A stretch of DNA of 33,896 nt, taken from positions 1-33,896 of the IMG/VR virus record IMGVR_UViG_3300024520_000292; one strand, written 5' to 3'. Below are positions 1-8,003 of the stretch, piece by piece. Within the stretch, counting starts at the first letter, position 1. The number at the start of each line of letters is the position of its first letter. Position numbers and translations under genes: made by a program. A model generated the notes under the pieces. The model saw nothing but the letters and a program-made list of their open reading frames with translations, ran no database searches and had not been told where the DNA came from. This DNA is from a virus.

Positions 1-314
1 CTACGTCAATACTTACAGTACCGCTTACGCCTGTTCCTTTTACAATGGCAGTTACTCACATTATTGTGAGATCTAATACAGCTACTCTTGCAGGAGGATC
101 AGACTATGACTTCGGAGATACATCTGGAGGTGACTTTTTCAAGTCTACAGTCGATCTTTCGTCTATGACCTCTGCTGATGGGTACTGGATCATAGAAAAC
201 AGTAATGCTCTACTTGCACTATTTGCAGCAGGTGTATCTTTTGATATAGATGTTATCACTGGTTCCACTGGTGCGGCAAATGCCACAATTGAAGTATTTG
301 GGTATATGTTCTAA
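1..314 (+). CDS. C-terminal part of a small virion-type protein (5' end outside window)
   Basis: The reading frame is open from base 3 to the TAA at 312-314, so the gene very probably begins before the window. An internal ATG at 45 would give 89 residues, but the codons before it continue without a stop. The visible protein is rich in Gly, Ser, Thr and Asp with short beta-strand-like stretches and no Lys-rich or membrane segment, as in phage virion proteins. Its stop overlaps the ATG of the tail fibre gene by one base (TAATG), so the two are probably translated together. I do not recognise a family; a structural role is inferred from composition and neighbours. Confidence 0.6.
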   Translation, partial: TSILTVPLTPVPFTMAVTHIIVRSNTATLAGGSDYDFGDTSGGDFFKSTVDLSSMTSADGYWIIENSNALLALFAAGVSFDIDVITGSTGAANATIEVFGYMF

Positions 315-2029
315 TGGCACACGTTAAAGGAGATAAGTTTGGAAGTCCTGTAGTCAATATTGATGCAGATGAGGTAGACTACGATAACACTACTTCTGGA
401 CTAGCGGCTGAGAAGGTTCAAGCAGCTATTGATGAAATAGATGCTACTGTTGATGCTTTAGGAACTGCATCCCATGCTGCTGTTACATTAAAGTCTCCAG
501 ATGCTCCCACTACAGAAAGTTTAAAATTATCTGGACAAGAACTTGAAGCAGAGCCTGCAACTGGTTCTACTCATGGAGTAATGACCCCCACAGATAAGAC
601 AAATCTTGATCAAAATACTACAGATAGACACACTCACAGTAACAAAGCCCTTCTTGATACTTATACTCAGACTGAAGCAGATATAGCAGATGCTATTAGT
701 AAGGAACACGAACATGCCAATAAAGCTCTCCTTGACACTTACAGTCAAACAGAGGCTGATATAGCCGATGCAATCAGCAAAGAGCATGTTCATAGTAATC
801 TAGTAGAATTAGAGAAAGTTACAGATGGAGATCATGATGTACGTACTGATGATCCCCACGATGTACAAAGTAATCAAGTTACACATAATGTTACATCCGT
901 AGAAACAACCCTCTTGTCCCTTAGAGAGAAATGGAGATATAGCAAATTTCCAATTAAGGGGGTCGTAGCAGGCACACTTTGTAAAGATTGGGTAGGTGGA
1001 GAAACTAAGGTATTCGCAGACTTCGGCAATACTTATGGGCCAGAGTTCGATATCACTGACCCTAGTGGAGTAATAGATTATCATGCTACAGACGGAATAG
1101 TCAAGACCGGGACAGACAATGGTACTAACCGAATTGACTTTGATTCTATTGTGGCTGGTTGGGGAAGCGCAACCTCTATAGGTTACTTTAGCCTCTGTCG
1201 AGTGGACTCGGCGGCTCTTCATGCTCATTTTCGATTTGGTCTTTCTGGCTCTAAATACGCCTATCTAGGGTTTAATGCAGGTAAACACTTCATCAACATT
1301 CGGAATGATGTACCTGCTTCACAAACTGCAACCTTTCCTTCTGCGGGTGTGGCATCTCAATGGATTATGCTCTATGCCGAATGGAAGACTGATGGTACAT
1401 TGACTGGATATGCACTTCAGGCGGACGGGCTTTATGAGACTTGTACCCATGCTGCAGGAGCTTGTACTTGGATACAATCTGCTACCTATGCAAGGGCGCT
1501 GTATGATGATGTGCAGTCTATGAAGAACGGGTTTATCATTATAGATAATCCTTGGTCAGAAGAAGACTTTCGTAACGCTTGCCGTGCTATTCATCCTGCT
1601 ATTGTAGAAGATGGTATTCCTTTTGATCTTGGTCCAATCGGGGATTACCCGATGGAGATATTAGGTGGTCAGGTAGCGAACCCGATAGCCTTCGGAGTAA
1701 CTGAATACAGTTCGATTCTTGCTACTAGTGGTAGGTCAATTGAGGTAGAAGCACAGCACAGAGTTCGTACTTATGGGACGATTAAGAATTTTGAAGTGTA
1801 TTGTTCGAGTAACACCCTTGATAGTACGCTCGTGTTGACGTTACGAAAAAACGGGGCGAATCAGACAGTGACCGTTACATTTGCTGCTACCGGAACTGGT
1901 TGGCAGACAGATTTGAGCAATAGTTTTGACTTTGTTCCGGGTGATCTGTTGTCTATTGGATTTGTTGCAAGTGGTACAGCGGGTACTGCAACTATCTCTA
2001 ATATATCACTTGGGGTAATCCAGAAATAA
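314..2029 (+). CDS. Tail fibre / receptor-binding protein with HxH repeats
   Basis: The 571-residue protein has a modular fibre layout. After an N-terminal helical part (residues 20-50), two near-identical 26-residue units (about 109-134 and 135-160, each with NKALLDTY, QTEADIADAISKEH) carry His-x-His motifs. With the preceding one these lie at 106-108, 132-134 and 158-160, exactly 26 residues apart. HxH motifs bind iron along the axis of trimeric phage fibres such as the T4 long-fibre tip. DPHDV and THNV segments near 181-193 resemble the joints of other tail fibres. Residues about 225-430 look like a beta-sandwich, and the last 120 residues like a separate beta-rich head. The fibre assignment is fairly secure; the receptor is unknown. 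Start ATG overlaps the previous stop by one base. Confidence 0.75.
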   Translation: MAHVKGDKFGSPVVNIDADEVDYDNTTSGLAAEKVQAAIDEIDATVDALGTASHAAVTLKSPDAPTTESLKLSGQELEAEPATGSTHGVMTPTDKTNLDQNTTDRHTHSNKALLDTYTQTEADIADAISKEHEHANKALLDTYSQTEADIADAISKEHVHSNLVELEKVTDGDHDVRTDDPHDVQSNQVTHNVTSVETTLLSLREKWRYSKFPIKGVVAGTLCKDWVGGETKVFADFGNTYGPEFDITDPSGVIDYHATDGIVKTGTDNGTNRIDFDSIVAGWGSATSIGYFSLCRVDSAALHAHFRFGLSGSKYAYLGFNAGKHFINIRNDVPASQTATFPSAGVASQWIMLYAEWKTDGTLTGYALQADGLYETCTHAAGACTWIQSATYARALYDDVQSMKNGFIIIDNPWSEEDFRNACRAIHPAIVEDGIPFDLGPIGDYPMEILGGQVANPIAFGVTEYSSILATSGRSIEVEAQHRVRTYGTIKNFEVYCSSNTLDSTLVLTLRKNGANQTVTVTFAATGTGWQTDLSNSFDFVPGDLLSIGFVASGTAGTATISNISLGVIQK

Positions 2030-2042
2030 ACTACTGTTACAA

Positions 2043-3341
2043 ATGAATTTTGACATACCCTTAGCTTTCGGAGCAAACAAGCACCCTACCTTTGCAGAGA
2101 TAGGAGATAGTCCTAACTTCTATGGCTATTATTTCTTTAGAGGGAATAGCTTTTTCTTAAACTCAATGAAGAGGTATGTTGTTAGTGAGGCTATTCCAAA
2201 CCGACTACATGTATGTCTTAGATGGATATACAATGATGTTGTTGGGAGATCTGAGATTCCAAATGACATTCCGCATTTCATTGTAAATGGTCATGGGAAT
2301 GATTGGAAGATATTAGATATAAGACAACCTGAAGCTATAGCTTGGTTAAAAAGAAAGATTAATGAGATAAAAGAAGACTATAAGGAAGTAATAGAACGAG
2401 TACAAGAATACGGTATCTTTATTATAGAACTTTCAGGTAGGGGTATTTTAAATGAATCGAATCTAATTCCTAATGAGATACAAGCTGATATTTATGGTAT
2501 AGATCTTGTAAATATTCAAATAGATGCTTGGAAATCTAGTAGAGTAAAGCATCTAGTATGTATGGGAGAGGGAGAGGTAGTATGTGAATATGCTATAGAT
2601 AACAAAGGGTGTGGTGGATTTCAAGATAACTCTGGAACAGAGACTTATGACTCAATGTGGAAAGGAAAAGGAGAACCAGACTGTGTTTGGAATGAAGTTT
2701 CTGGTGGAGGAATTGCTTTTTCACGTACAAAATGGTCCTCTCTAGGTATTCCCTTTAGTAGAATAAGAGATTTCTTTCGTGGAAATATGAGAACTACTGT
2801 GTTCTATAATATGGCAGAAGGATCTGCTATGTTTAGAGATACTACAGTGAGATCAATCTGGGATACAGTTGTACCAACGGCTATTCCTAGAATACGAGAA
2901 CAGATGAGAAGATGGACAAACTCGAATGGGAGTATACCTATGACAAAGATTACATGTGACTTGCTAAGTAAGATATTTATTGCGAGTGATCAGGCAAATG
3001 CTAGTTGGACTTATATTGGAGTTGAGTATGAAGCCGATCAAGGAGAATTAATTTCTTTGTGGTGTCCTGAAGAGAGTTCAGGTGTTCCTTTTGCTGGTTG
3101 GGAAGTAAATGGTGTTCTAAGAAATGACTTTAACAAACCCTTTCCAACGAGTAAGCCTCAACAGATAATGTTTATAGTAGGGAATGAAATAACAGAAGAT
3201 TCCCATTTTGTAGCTAAGTATGAAGAACAGCCTGAACCTCCTCCTGAAGAAGATGAGGCTCTTATAATGGCTAAAGAAAACAGAAAGGCTATTAAGAGAT
3301 TGGAAGAATGGCTTGGGCCACCTGATCTATGGGAAGAGTAG
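2043..3341 (+). CDS. Putative tail-associated protein, possibly glycosidase-like, with C-terminal B-repeat-like domain
   Basis: This 432-residue protein follows the tail fibre after 13 bases and is the last plus-strand gene before the terminator at 3361. The first 300 residues mix alpha and beta segments; the stretch around residues 90-125 (ILDIRQPEAIAWLKRKINEI) and the following GIFIIELSGRG read like a strand and helix of a TIM barrel. This is only a suggestion, and I cannot point to a catalytic pair. Residues about 325-395 contain GWEVNG and end in VAKYEE, the pattern of InlB-type B-repeat beta-grasp domains. A Pro/Glu-rich linker and a short helix close the protein. No Shine-Dalgarno site is evident before the ATG. 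Confidence 0.5.
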   Translation: MNFDIPLAFGANKHPTFAEIGDSPNFYGYYFFRGNSFFLNSMKRYVVSEAIPNRLHVCLRWIYNDVVGRSEIPNDIPHFIVNGHGNDWKILDIRQPEAIAWLKRKINEIKEDYKEVIERVQEYGIFIIELSGRGILNESNLIPNEIQADIYGIDLVNIQIDAWKSSRVKHLVCMGEGEVVCEYAIDNKGCGGFQDNSGTETYDSMWKGKGEPDCVWNEVSGGGIAFSRTKWSSLGIPFSRIRDFFRGNMRTTVFYNMAEGSAMFRDTTVRSIWDTVVPTAIPRIREQMRRWTNSNGSIPMTKITCDLLSKIFIASDQANASWTYIGVEYEADQGELISLWCPEESSGVPFAGWEVNGVLRNDFNKPFPTSKPQQIMFIVGNEITEDSHFVAKYEEQPEPPPEEDEALIMAKENRKAIKRLEEWLGPPDLWEE

Positions 3342-3360
3342 TAGATCCTTTACGGCAATA

Positions 3361-3392
3361 AAAAAGGGGAGACATAGTGTACTCCCCTTTTT
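3361..3392. terminator. Bidirectional rho-independent terminator
   Basis: AAAAAGGGGAG at 3361-3371 pairs perfectly with CTCCCCTTTTT at 3382-3392 across a 10-base loop. The G/C core is flanked by five A on one side and five T on the other, so either strand would make a hairpin followed by a U-tract. It lies between the stop codons of the converging genes 2043-3341 (+) and 3409-4347 (-) and would end both transcripts. Confidence 0.88.
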
Positions 3393-3408
3393 CTTTGTGC
3401 GGAATTAT

Positions 3409-4347
3409 CTAGGCTGCCATGTCTTCATTAGCAATAAGGAGAGCTATGTTACTAGCTCTGTGAGCTATACATCTATATTCTTTCCCATCTGCAAGCGTTC
3501 TTGTTCCCCAAAAAGCAATATCATCTGCACCAATCCCTCTAAGATATTGTGGACCCGGCATTATAAGCCCGCTAGTTCCACCACCGCTGATAATTGCATT
3601 TACAGTAATTACCTTTCCGTCTTTATCTACATTTGTATCAAAGTAGAAAGGAAACCACCAATTCCAAGTTGGATCGTTTACCGCTCCGATGCCATCATAA
3701 GCAGCTTGATCTGTACCCAAATTTAAACCAGTACTATCTACATAACCAACAGGATAACCAAAAGCTATAATTGGTCTTCCCATTTCTCTGATCATCTGGC
3801 TTCCGGGTATCAATGTTCCTGTAGTCATGTATTTCCACCAGACTGAACCTCCTCCATGAAGTGCATTACCAGCAGCATTAACATGTACAACACATAGCAT
3901 ACCATCATCAGTATCAGAATGAAGAAACCAATAAACAGTACTAGCATCATAGGATGCATTTAAGGTTAACCCATTCATACCAATAAGACATTCTTCACCA
4001 GTATCAGTCCCACCGTCCCAATCCCAATTTAGAGGAGTAAAGAATGTGGCCCAATCTGTGGCCCAATCTGTTAGACTTAGAGCAAGACCGTCTGTATATC
4101 CAGCAGAGATACCATCTAGATCTGATCGAAGAGAGAGAATAAACTCTGTATCCCCATCAGTATCAAGGGTAAAACTATAGTGATGATTATCTCTAGCTTG
4201 AGCAGCATCATAGTCTGATGCAAATCCTCCAGCTACTATCTCTGTTAGTGGACTACCAACAGCATCCCGAATAGCATCACCAAGCGTCTCAAGGATCGCC
4301 TCACATTTGTCGCCTGTTGAGAGAGCAAAACTTCCTGAAGCAAACAT
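3409..4347 (-). CDS. Virion structural protein (unrecognised family)
   Basis: This 312-residue protein is last in a run of five minus-strand structural genes. It is acidic, rich in Gly, Asp, Ala and Trp and free of membrane segments; short beta-type stretches dominate after an N-terminal helix (about residues 10-35). A DWAT/DWAT duplication comes from a direct repeat of about 12 bases (tggcccaatctg) near 4050. GGGS, GGGTSG and repeated Trp-rich pieces (VWWKYM, WNWWFPFYF) are the sort seen in phage tail or baseplate decoration proteins. The assignment is by position and composition only. The ATG lies one base downstream of the stop of the preceding gene 4349-4603. Confidence 0.5.
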   Translation of the reverse strand: MFASGSFALSTGDKCEAILETLGDAIRDAVGSPLTEIVAGGFASDYDAAQARDNHHYSFTLDTDGDTEFILSLRSDLDGISAGYTDGLALSLTDWATDWATFFTPLNWDWDGGTDTGEECLIGMNGLTLNASYDASTVYWFLHSDTDDGMLCVVHVNAAGNALHGGGSVWWKYMTTGTLIPGSQMIREMGRPIIAFGYPVGYVDSTGLNLGTDQAAYDGIGAVNDPTWNWWFPFYFDTNVDKDGKVITVNAIISGGGTSGLIMPGPQYLRGIGADDIAFWGTRTLADGKEYRCIAHRASNIALLIANEDMAA

Positions 4348-4348
4348 T

Positions 4349-4603
4349 TTAAATTACGCTTATTGTTAAGTCTAAATTATGGTCATCTACATCTGTAGTA
4401 GATTCCGCTTCAAAGTTTACTAGTATACTTCCATATCCACCACCATATGATGTTACTGCAACAAAATCAATATTGTGGTCATCTACATCTGTAGCGGAGA
4501 CAACTGTCCAATCTATATTTACAGCAGCACTTCCACCTTCTGGTACAGCAGGAGATTCAGCCGCTGCTGCTTCACTACGTCGAAAGAGTGTAAGCAAAGA
4601 CAT
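4349..4603 (-). CDS. Small virion-type protein with duplicated TDVDDHN motif
   Basis: The 84-residue product carries two copies of a TDVDDHN(I/L)D(F/L) segment, 32 codons apart. They come from a 19-base direct DNA repeat at 4380-4398 and 4476-4494. The N-terminal 25 residues are Ala/Glu-rich, and the rest alternates hydrophobic and polar residues as beta-strands do. Its ATG overlaps the stop of the preceding gene by one base (TAATG), so translation is probably coupled. The conserved Asp-Asp-His piece could be a metal site or a repeated strand turn, but I do not recognise a family. Confidence 0.5.
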   Translation of the reverse strand: MSLLTLFRRSEAAAAESPAVPEGGSAAVNIDWTVVSATDVDDHNIDFVAVTSYGGGYGSILVNFEAESTTDVDDHNLDLTISVI

Positions 4604-5010
4604 TATAGTACTCTTCGTATATAGAGAGTAAGTACTTTGGGTCCTGTCGTTTGTGCAGCAGAAGCAACTACTCTTAGATATGGTCCAGCATAAGCAAACT
4701 CTGCTGGATTAAGAGCTATAGAATAGTCTACATCAGGACCTGTAATGGTTATCTGATCTCCGTCTTTATCATAAAGATCTCTCCAAGTAGTTCCATCAGG
4801 AGATGCTTGGAATGTGAGGTTTGCTGCTTCCCATGCACCACTAGAAGGCATATCTAGTCTTACAGGAACTGCATCGGCTATGTAGATAGAAGAACTAGTT
4901 GTTCCTTCGTCTGCAATAGTCAAGGATCGTAGTTGAACTCCAACAGCATTTAAATCTTCGTGGAGATTCTTAACAGGACTATAGAGATCATCTGTTGCTT
5001 GCATTACCAT
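4603..5010 (-). CDS. Virion protein with F5/8-like beta-domain pattern
   Basis: The 135-residue protein has an N-terminal helical stretch and then a beta-rich domain. The segment around residues 45-130 (PVRLDMPS.. WEAANLTFQASPDGTTWRDLYD .. D .. I.L.P.. F. .. YLRV) is a pattern often seen in small phage structural proteins annotated near tail genes. The exact biochemical role is unknown. The gene sits in a tight structural operon; its stop shares one base with the ATG of 4349-4603, and 33 bases separate its start from the preceding gene. Confidence 0.55.
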   Translation of the reverse strand: MVMQATDDLYSPVKNLHEDLNAVGVQLRSLTIADEGTTSSSIYIADAVPVRLDMPSSGAWEAANLTFQASPDGTTWRDLYDKDGDQITITGPDVDYSIALNPAEFAYAGPYLRVVASAAQTTGPKVLTLYIRRVL

Positions 5011-5043
5011 TGTAGTATACCCTGAATGTTGTTCTCTTTTTTC

Positions 5044-6969
5044 TTATGCAATTCCAATGATTCTATATGTCAGTTTCCCTATCTGATTATTTGGAATTGC
5101 AAACCCACCTGAAATTGGATGCCGAGCCATCATGTAAATATACTCTGGGTCAATATAGTTATAGCAACAGAACAACCCTGCTTCATATGCAGTAATAGTT
5201 GCTCCACTTCTATTCTCCATTAACTTAGATACTTCAAATGATGCTCCTGCTTGAGATGTTCCATCTAATGTTCCAGTAAATGTAGGAACATTAACAAAAT
5301 CATCTCTAATGTCAACTTGATGAGCAGGAGCAACTTTTGAAATATAAATAACAGCTCCTATAGCTTCTGCTGTATATCCACTTGTGCCACTATATGCTGC
5401 AATGTTAGTAGCAATATCTCCTGCTGTGGTGGCAAGATCTGTATTGAAGTTTACGGTAGCACTTAAAAGCTCAGTTGCAATTTGATTGACAGTAAGAGAT
5501 GTTATTGTATCCCCACCTGCACCTGCCGTTAGTGTAAGAACACTAAGTAATTTGGGATTCTCACATAAAGAACCATATATAAGTACTTCATCTGTATCTC
5601 TTCCATGATGAATAATACTATCTGCTGCACCTCCATCTACAAGAGAAAAATCATCAATTGAGACAGTTGGTGCTGCTGCTCCACTATATACACCAAATAA
5701 AGGACCAATAAAATAGTTTTTTTCAGCACCTATAGAGTTAGCAGTAACACTTGTTCCTTTCGAAAAACCTCCTTCTGCTTGGACTCTCATATGGAATCCA
5801 GTATATGTTGCTGCTGTATGATTAGCGTTTTCCCAAGTCTTAACTTCCCGAGTCGTATTGTAAGCGAATTGTCGATACATCAACTCAAGGAATTGACGTA
5901 CCCAACCACCATTTCCACTTGCAGGATCAGAATCAATCTTGAGACGATACTGAATGTCAAGTGCTTCCCCATGTAAGATAGCAACTCCTACACCAGCCGA
6001 AATCAGATCTCTAGCAACAAGCATTTTTTGCTGAATATCTGAGGTAAAGACTTCAAAATCTACACCAATTCCTATTTCCTTTGCTGTGATTGAACTCCCA
6101 CTATTGTTTGCCATCTGTGCGCTGAACTGAATAATTCCAGTATCATTAGGTGCATCAATAACAGGAGCAGTGATTGTTGTTGCTGTATATTCTACCTGAT
6201 TAGTTCCTGTACCATGTGAAATATATTCATCTAGTGTCCAATCAAAGAATCGTACAGGAGTATTTCCAGTTCCAATTACAAGGTATGGATTGTCGAAGTT
6301 ATCAGTTGATGCCCACCAACTAGTTTGTGCTACGTAATCTGGGATATGTCCACCCATAACACATTCAGGTGTGTTACTTAAAGGTGATGCTAAACTTGTA
6401 TCTAAAGGAACTGCTTCTGTTTCATCAGTATAGAGATCAAATGTGTTACTTGAGACATATTTTGCATAGAACTCTCCATTGAGTTCTGTCATACCTGTAG
6501 CGCCCCATACTTTAATCAGAGTATTTTCAGTACCCATCGCTGTATCAGCAGTGACTGTTATTCTACAAGTAGCTGCTTGACTTGCAGTAGCAACTATACA
6601 ACCTTCTCTATCATCACCCGGTTCTATATAGGAAGATTTAGCATAGTTATCTGGAAATATATTTCCACCGTCTACTACACTAACTTTGTCATATCTATAT
6701 ATCCCTGCCATTTGACAATAAAGAAGCCATAAGAAACCATATGTAAGAGAGTGACCTTCTCTTTGTTCAATTACTCTCCTTTTTCCATCTCTTCCAATAA
6801 CACCAATATTGACTTCAGTAGTTAGACTTTCACCAAAACCAATACTGAGTGGTTGAATAAGATGATTAGAAGGAATAATTTCAGTCATCGGTGCTTGAAT
6901 TGGAGACTTACTTCCTAAATGAAGTCTTTTTGTAGCAAGCTTCTCATCTAGATGAATAACTCTACTCAT
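5044..6969 (-). CDS. Large virion structural protein with E1-FCCH-like and Ig-like pieces
   Basis: The 641-residue product is the largest in the minus-strand structural set. Around residues 135-185 it has the pattern V..GATGMTELNGEFYAK ... TFDLY, which matches the small FCCH-type beta-domain found in many phage tail-associated proteins. Around 475-545 the pattern TITSLTVN...LLS..V.F ... A..IA.NI ... GY.AEA.GA.IYI resembles another domain repeated in phage tail proteins. Both point to a tail or baseplate component. No transmembrane segment or catalytic motif is seen. It overlaps the preceding gene by one base (TAATG). Confidence 0.55.
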   Translation of the reverse strand: MSRVIHLDEKLATKRLHLGSKSPIQAPMTEIIPSNHLIQPLSIGFGESLTTEVNIGVIGRDGKRRVIEQREGHSLTYGFLWLLYCQMAGIYRYDKVSVVDGGNIFPDNYAKSSYIEPGDDREGCIVATASQAATCRITVTADTAMGTENTLIKVWGATGMTELNGEFYAKYVSSNTFDLYTDETEAVPLDTSLASPLSNTPECVMGGHIPDYVAQTSWWASTDNFDNPYLVIGTGNTPVRFFDWTLDEYISHGTGTNQVEYTATTITAPVIDAPNDTGIIQFSAQMANNSGSSITAKEIGIGVDFEVFTSDIQQKMLVARDLISAGVGVAILHGEALDIQYRLKIDSDPASGNGGWVRQFLELMYRQFAYNTTREVKTWENANHTAATYTGFHMRVQAEGGFSKGTSVTANSIGAEKNYFIGPLFGVYSGAAAPTVSIDDFSLVDGGAADSIIHHGRDTDEVLIYGSLCENPKLLSVLTLTAGAGGDTITSLTVNQIATELLSATVNFNTDLATTAGDIATNIAAYSGTSGYTAEAIGAVIYISKVAPAHQVDIRDDFVNVPTFTGTLDGTSQAGASFEVSKLMENRSGATITAYEAGLFCCYNYIDPEYIYMMARHPISGGFAIPNNQIGKLTYRIIGIA

Positions 6970-7577
6970 TATGATACTATTATTGATCCAAATTCTGTAA
7001 AATGGGAGTCACTATCTATTATATTTAGATTCTCTCCGAAAAGTGTGACTAATTCATATGTAGGAGTTGATATTTCAGGTGGAAGAACTTCACCTGCGTC
7101 CAAACCAGCATCTATCCATTCTCCTGTCATAGTCACATATACAACTTGTTCCCCAAATAGAGGAACTAGTTCATAGATTATTTCAAGTAGATCATCTCCA
7201 CTTTGCTCAAAGATAAATAGACCAGAAGTGCAAAAAACGTAAACATCACTAGTTTGTACAAGTCCTGTAGCATATTCACTTTCTACATAGAACCAGTGTG
7301 TACCAATTGCCAATACTCCAAATGTTATATCATGGCAATTAACTAGAGTTATATCCGAATCTACAAGTATCCAAGGACCAGTAGCACCAACGATGCTTAC
7401 ATACACTTTACTATCTGAAGGTAAAGTAGTACACCATACTACTCTAACTGTACCGCTAAATCCTTCACAAGCTAATTCCTTTCCCATCACTGCACAAAGA
7501 CTTGGTATAATGGGAGGAACTGGTACAATAGGATCAAATTCACTTGATCCTGCATCTCTACCGAAACAACCACTCAC
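6969..7577 (-). CDS. Virion-type protein, first gene of the minus-strand structural operon
   Basis: The protein has 202 residues, read from a GTG start; an in-frame stop seven codons upstream rules out a longer form. No good Shine-Dalgarno site precedes it. The protein is hydrophobic, acidic and beta-rich, with several Cys (C4, C28, C37, C49 and later). A YELV.LFGE motif occurs twice near the C-terminus (about residues 137-143 and 177-183). It follows the terminator at 7658-7707, so it should have its own promoter, though I found no convincing sigma70 site in 7578-7657. The family is unrecognised; the structural role rests on the operon it opens. Confidence 0.5.
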   Translation of the reverse strand: MSGCFGRDAGSSEFDPIVPVPPIIPSLCAVMGKELACEGFSGTVRVVWCTTLPSDSKVYVSIVGATGPWILVDSDITLVNCHDITFGVLAIGTHWFYVESEYATGLVQTSDVYVFCTSGLFIFEQSGDDLLEIIYELVPLFGEQVVYVTMTGEWIDAGLDAGEVLPPEISTPTYELVTLFGENLNIIDSDSHFTEFGSIIVS

Positions 7578-7657
7578 GGTTAGAACTGTATTACCTTAAC
7601 TATCTGAGTTTAAAAAAAGAACTGACCTCTCTTCTTTATCCGTTAATAACGACACAG

Positions 7658-7707
7658 AAAAAGGGGGGATAAAGGGAGGGTTGTCTGAAGATACTCCCTA
7701 TATCCCC
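7658..7707 (-). terminator. Strong minus-strand terminator ending the replication operon
   Basis: Bases 7665-7678 pair with 7694-7707, 13 of 14 positions, one A-A mismatch, 15-base loop. Read on the minus strand the hairpin is followed by CC and then TTTTT (7662-7658). It lies just after the stop of 7713-8003 and separates the replication/rII block from the late structural genes. The rest of the gap (7578-7657) has a small inverted repeat CGTTA-A-TAACG at 7641-7651 and no other clear signal. Confidence 0.85.
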
Positions 7708-7712
7708 ATAAG

Positions 7713-8003
7713 TCAAGTGTTTAGAAACTCTAAAAAGTACTTTTCCACAAGGTAATGAAAGTAATGATAGGTATTAACTATTAAGGGAAGTGAAACAACT
7801 TCTCCTCCCTCATAGAAAATAGTGATACAACCGTGTTCAGTTGATACACTAGCTACTCTTCCATAGAACCTATTAACTCTGGAGCCTTGTATTCTTTTTT
7901 CAAATTTTAATTCCTCATGTGTGAGGTTAGGGGGCCGAAGCCCCCTATCTACCTCATTATCACTTTTTACTTCTTGGCTTTCGTTTCTTCTTTCCTGTTC
8001 CAT
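7713..8003 (-). CDS. Unrecognised small protein downstream of rIIB
   Basis: From the ATG at 8003 the product has 96 residues; a TTG at 8033 would add ten. Both starts lie inside the end of the rIIB-like gene, and neither has a strong ribosome site, so the start is uncertain. The N-terminal third is charged (EQERRNE...). The last 55 residues alternate in a beta pattern, RFYGRVASVS...CITIFYEGGEVVSLPLIV, then end in an aromatic helix (YHYFHYLVEKYFLEF). The latter part looks like a genuine small fold. A very stable UUCG hairpin (7928-7947) falls within its coding region. It is the last gene before the terminator. Confidence 0.5.
   Translation of the reverse strand: MEQERRNESQEVKSDNEVDRGLRPPNLTHEELKFEKRIQGSRVNRFYGRVASVSTEHGCITIFYEGGEVVSLPLIVNTYHYFHYLVEKYFLEFLNT
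7928..7947 (-). other. cUUCGg tetraloop hairpin after rIIB
   Basis: On the minus strand TAGGGGGC and GCCCCCTA form a perfect 8-bp stem closed by the ultra-stable C(UUCG)G loop, 12 bases after the stop of the rIIB-like gene. No U-tract follows, so it is more likely an mRNA-stabilising or pausing element than a full terminator. Similar CUUCGG hairpins are well known in T4 intergenic mRNA. Confidence 0.7.
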
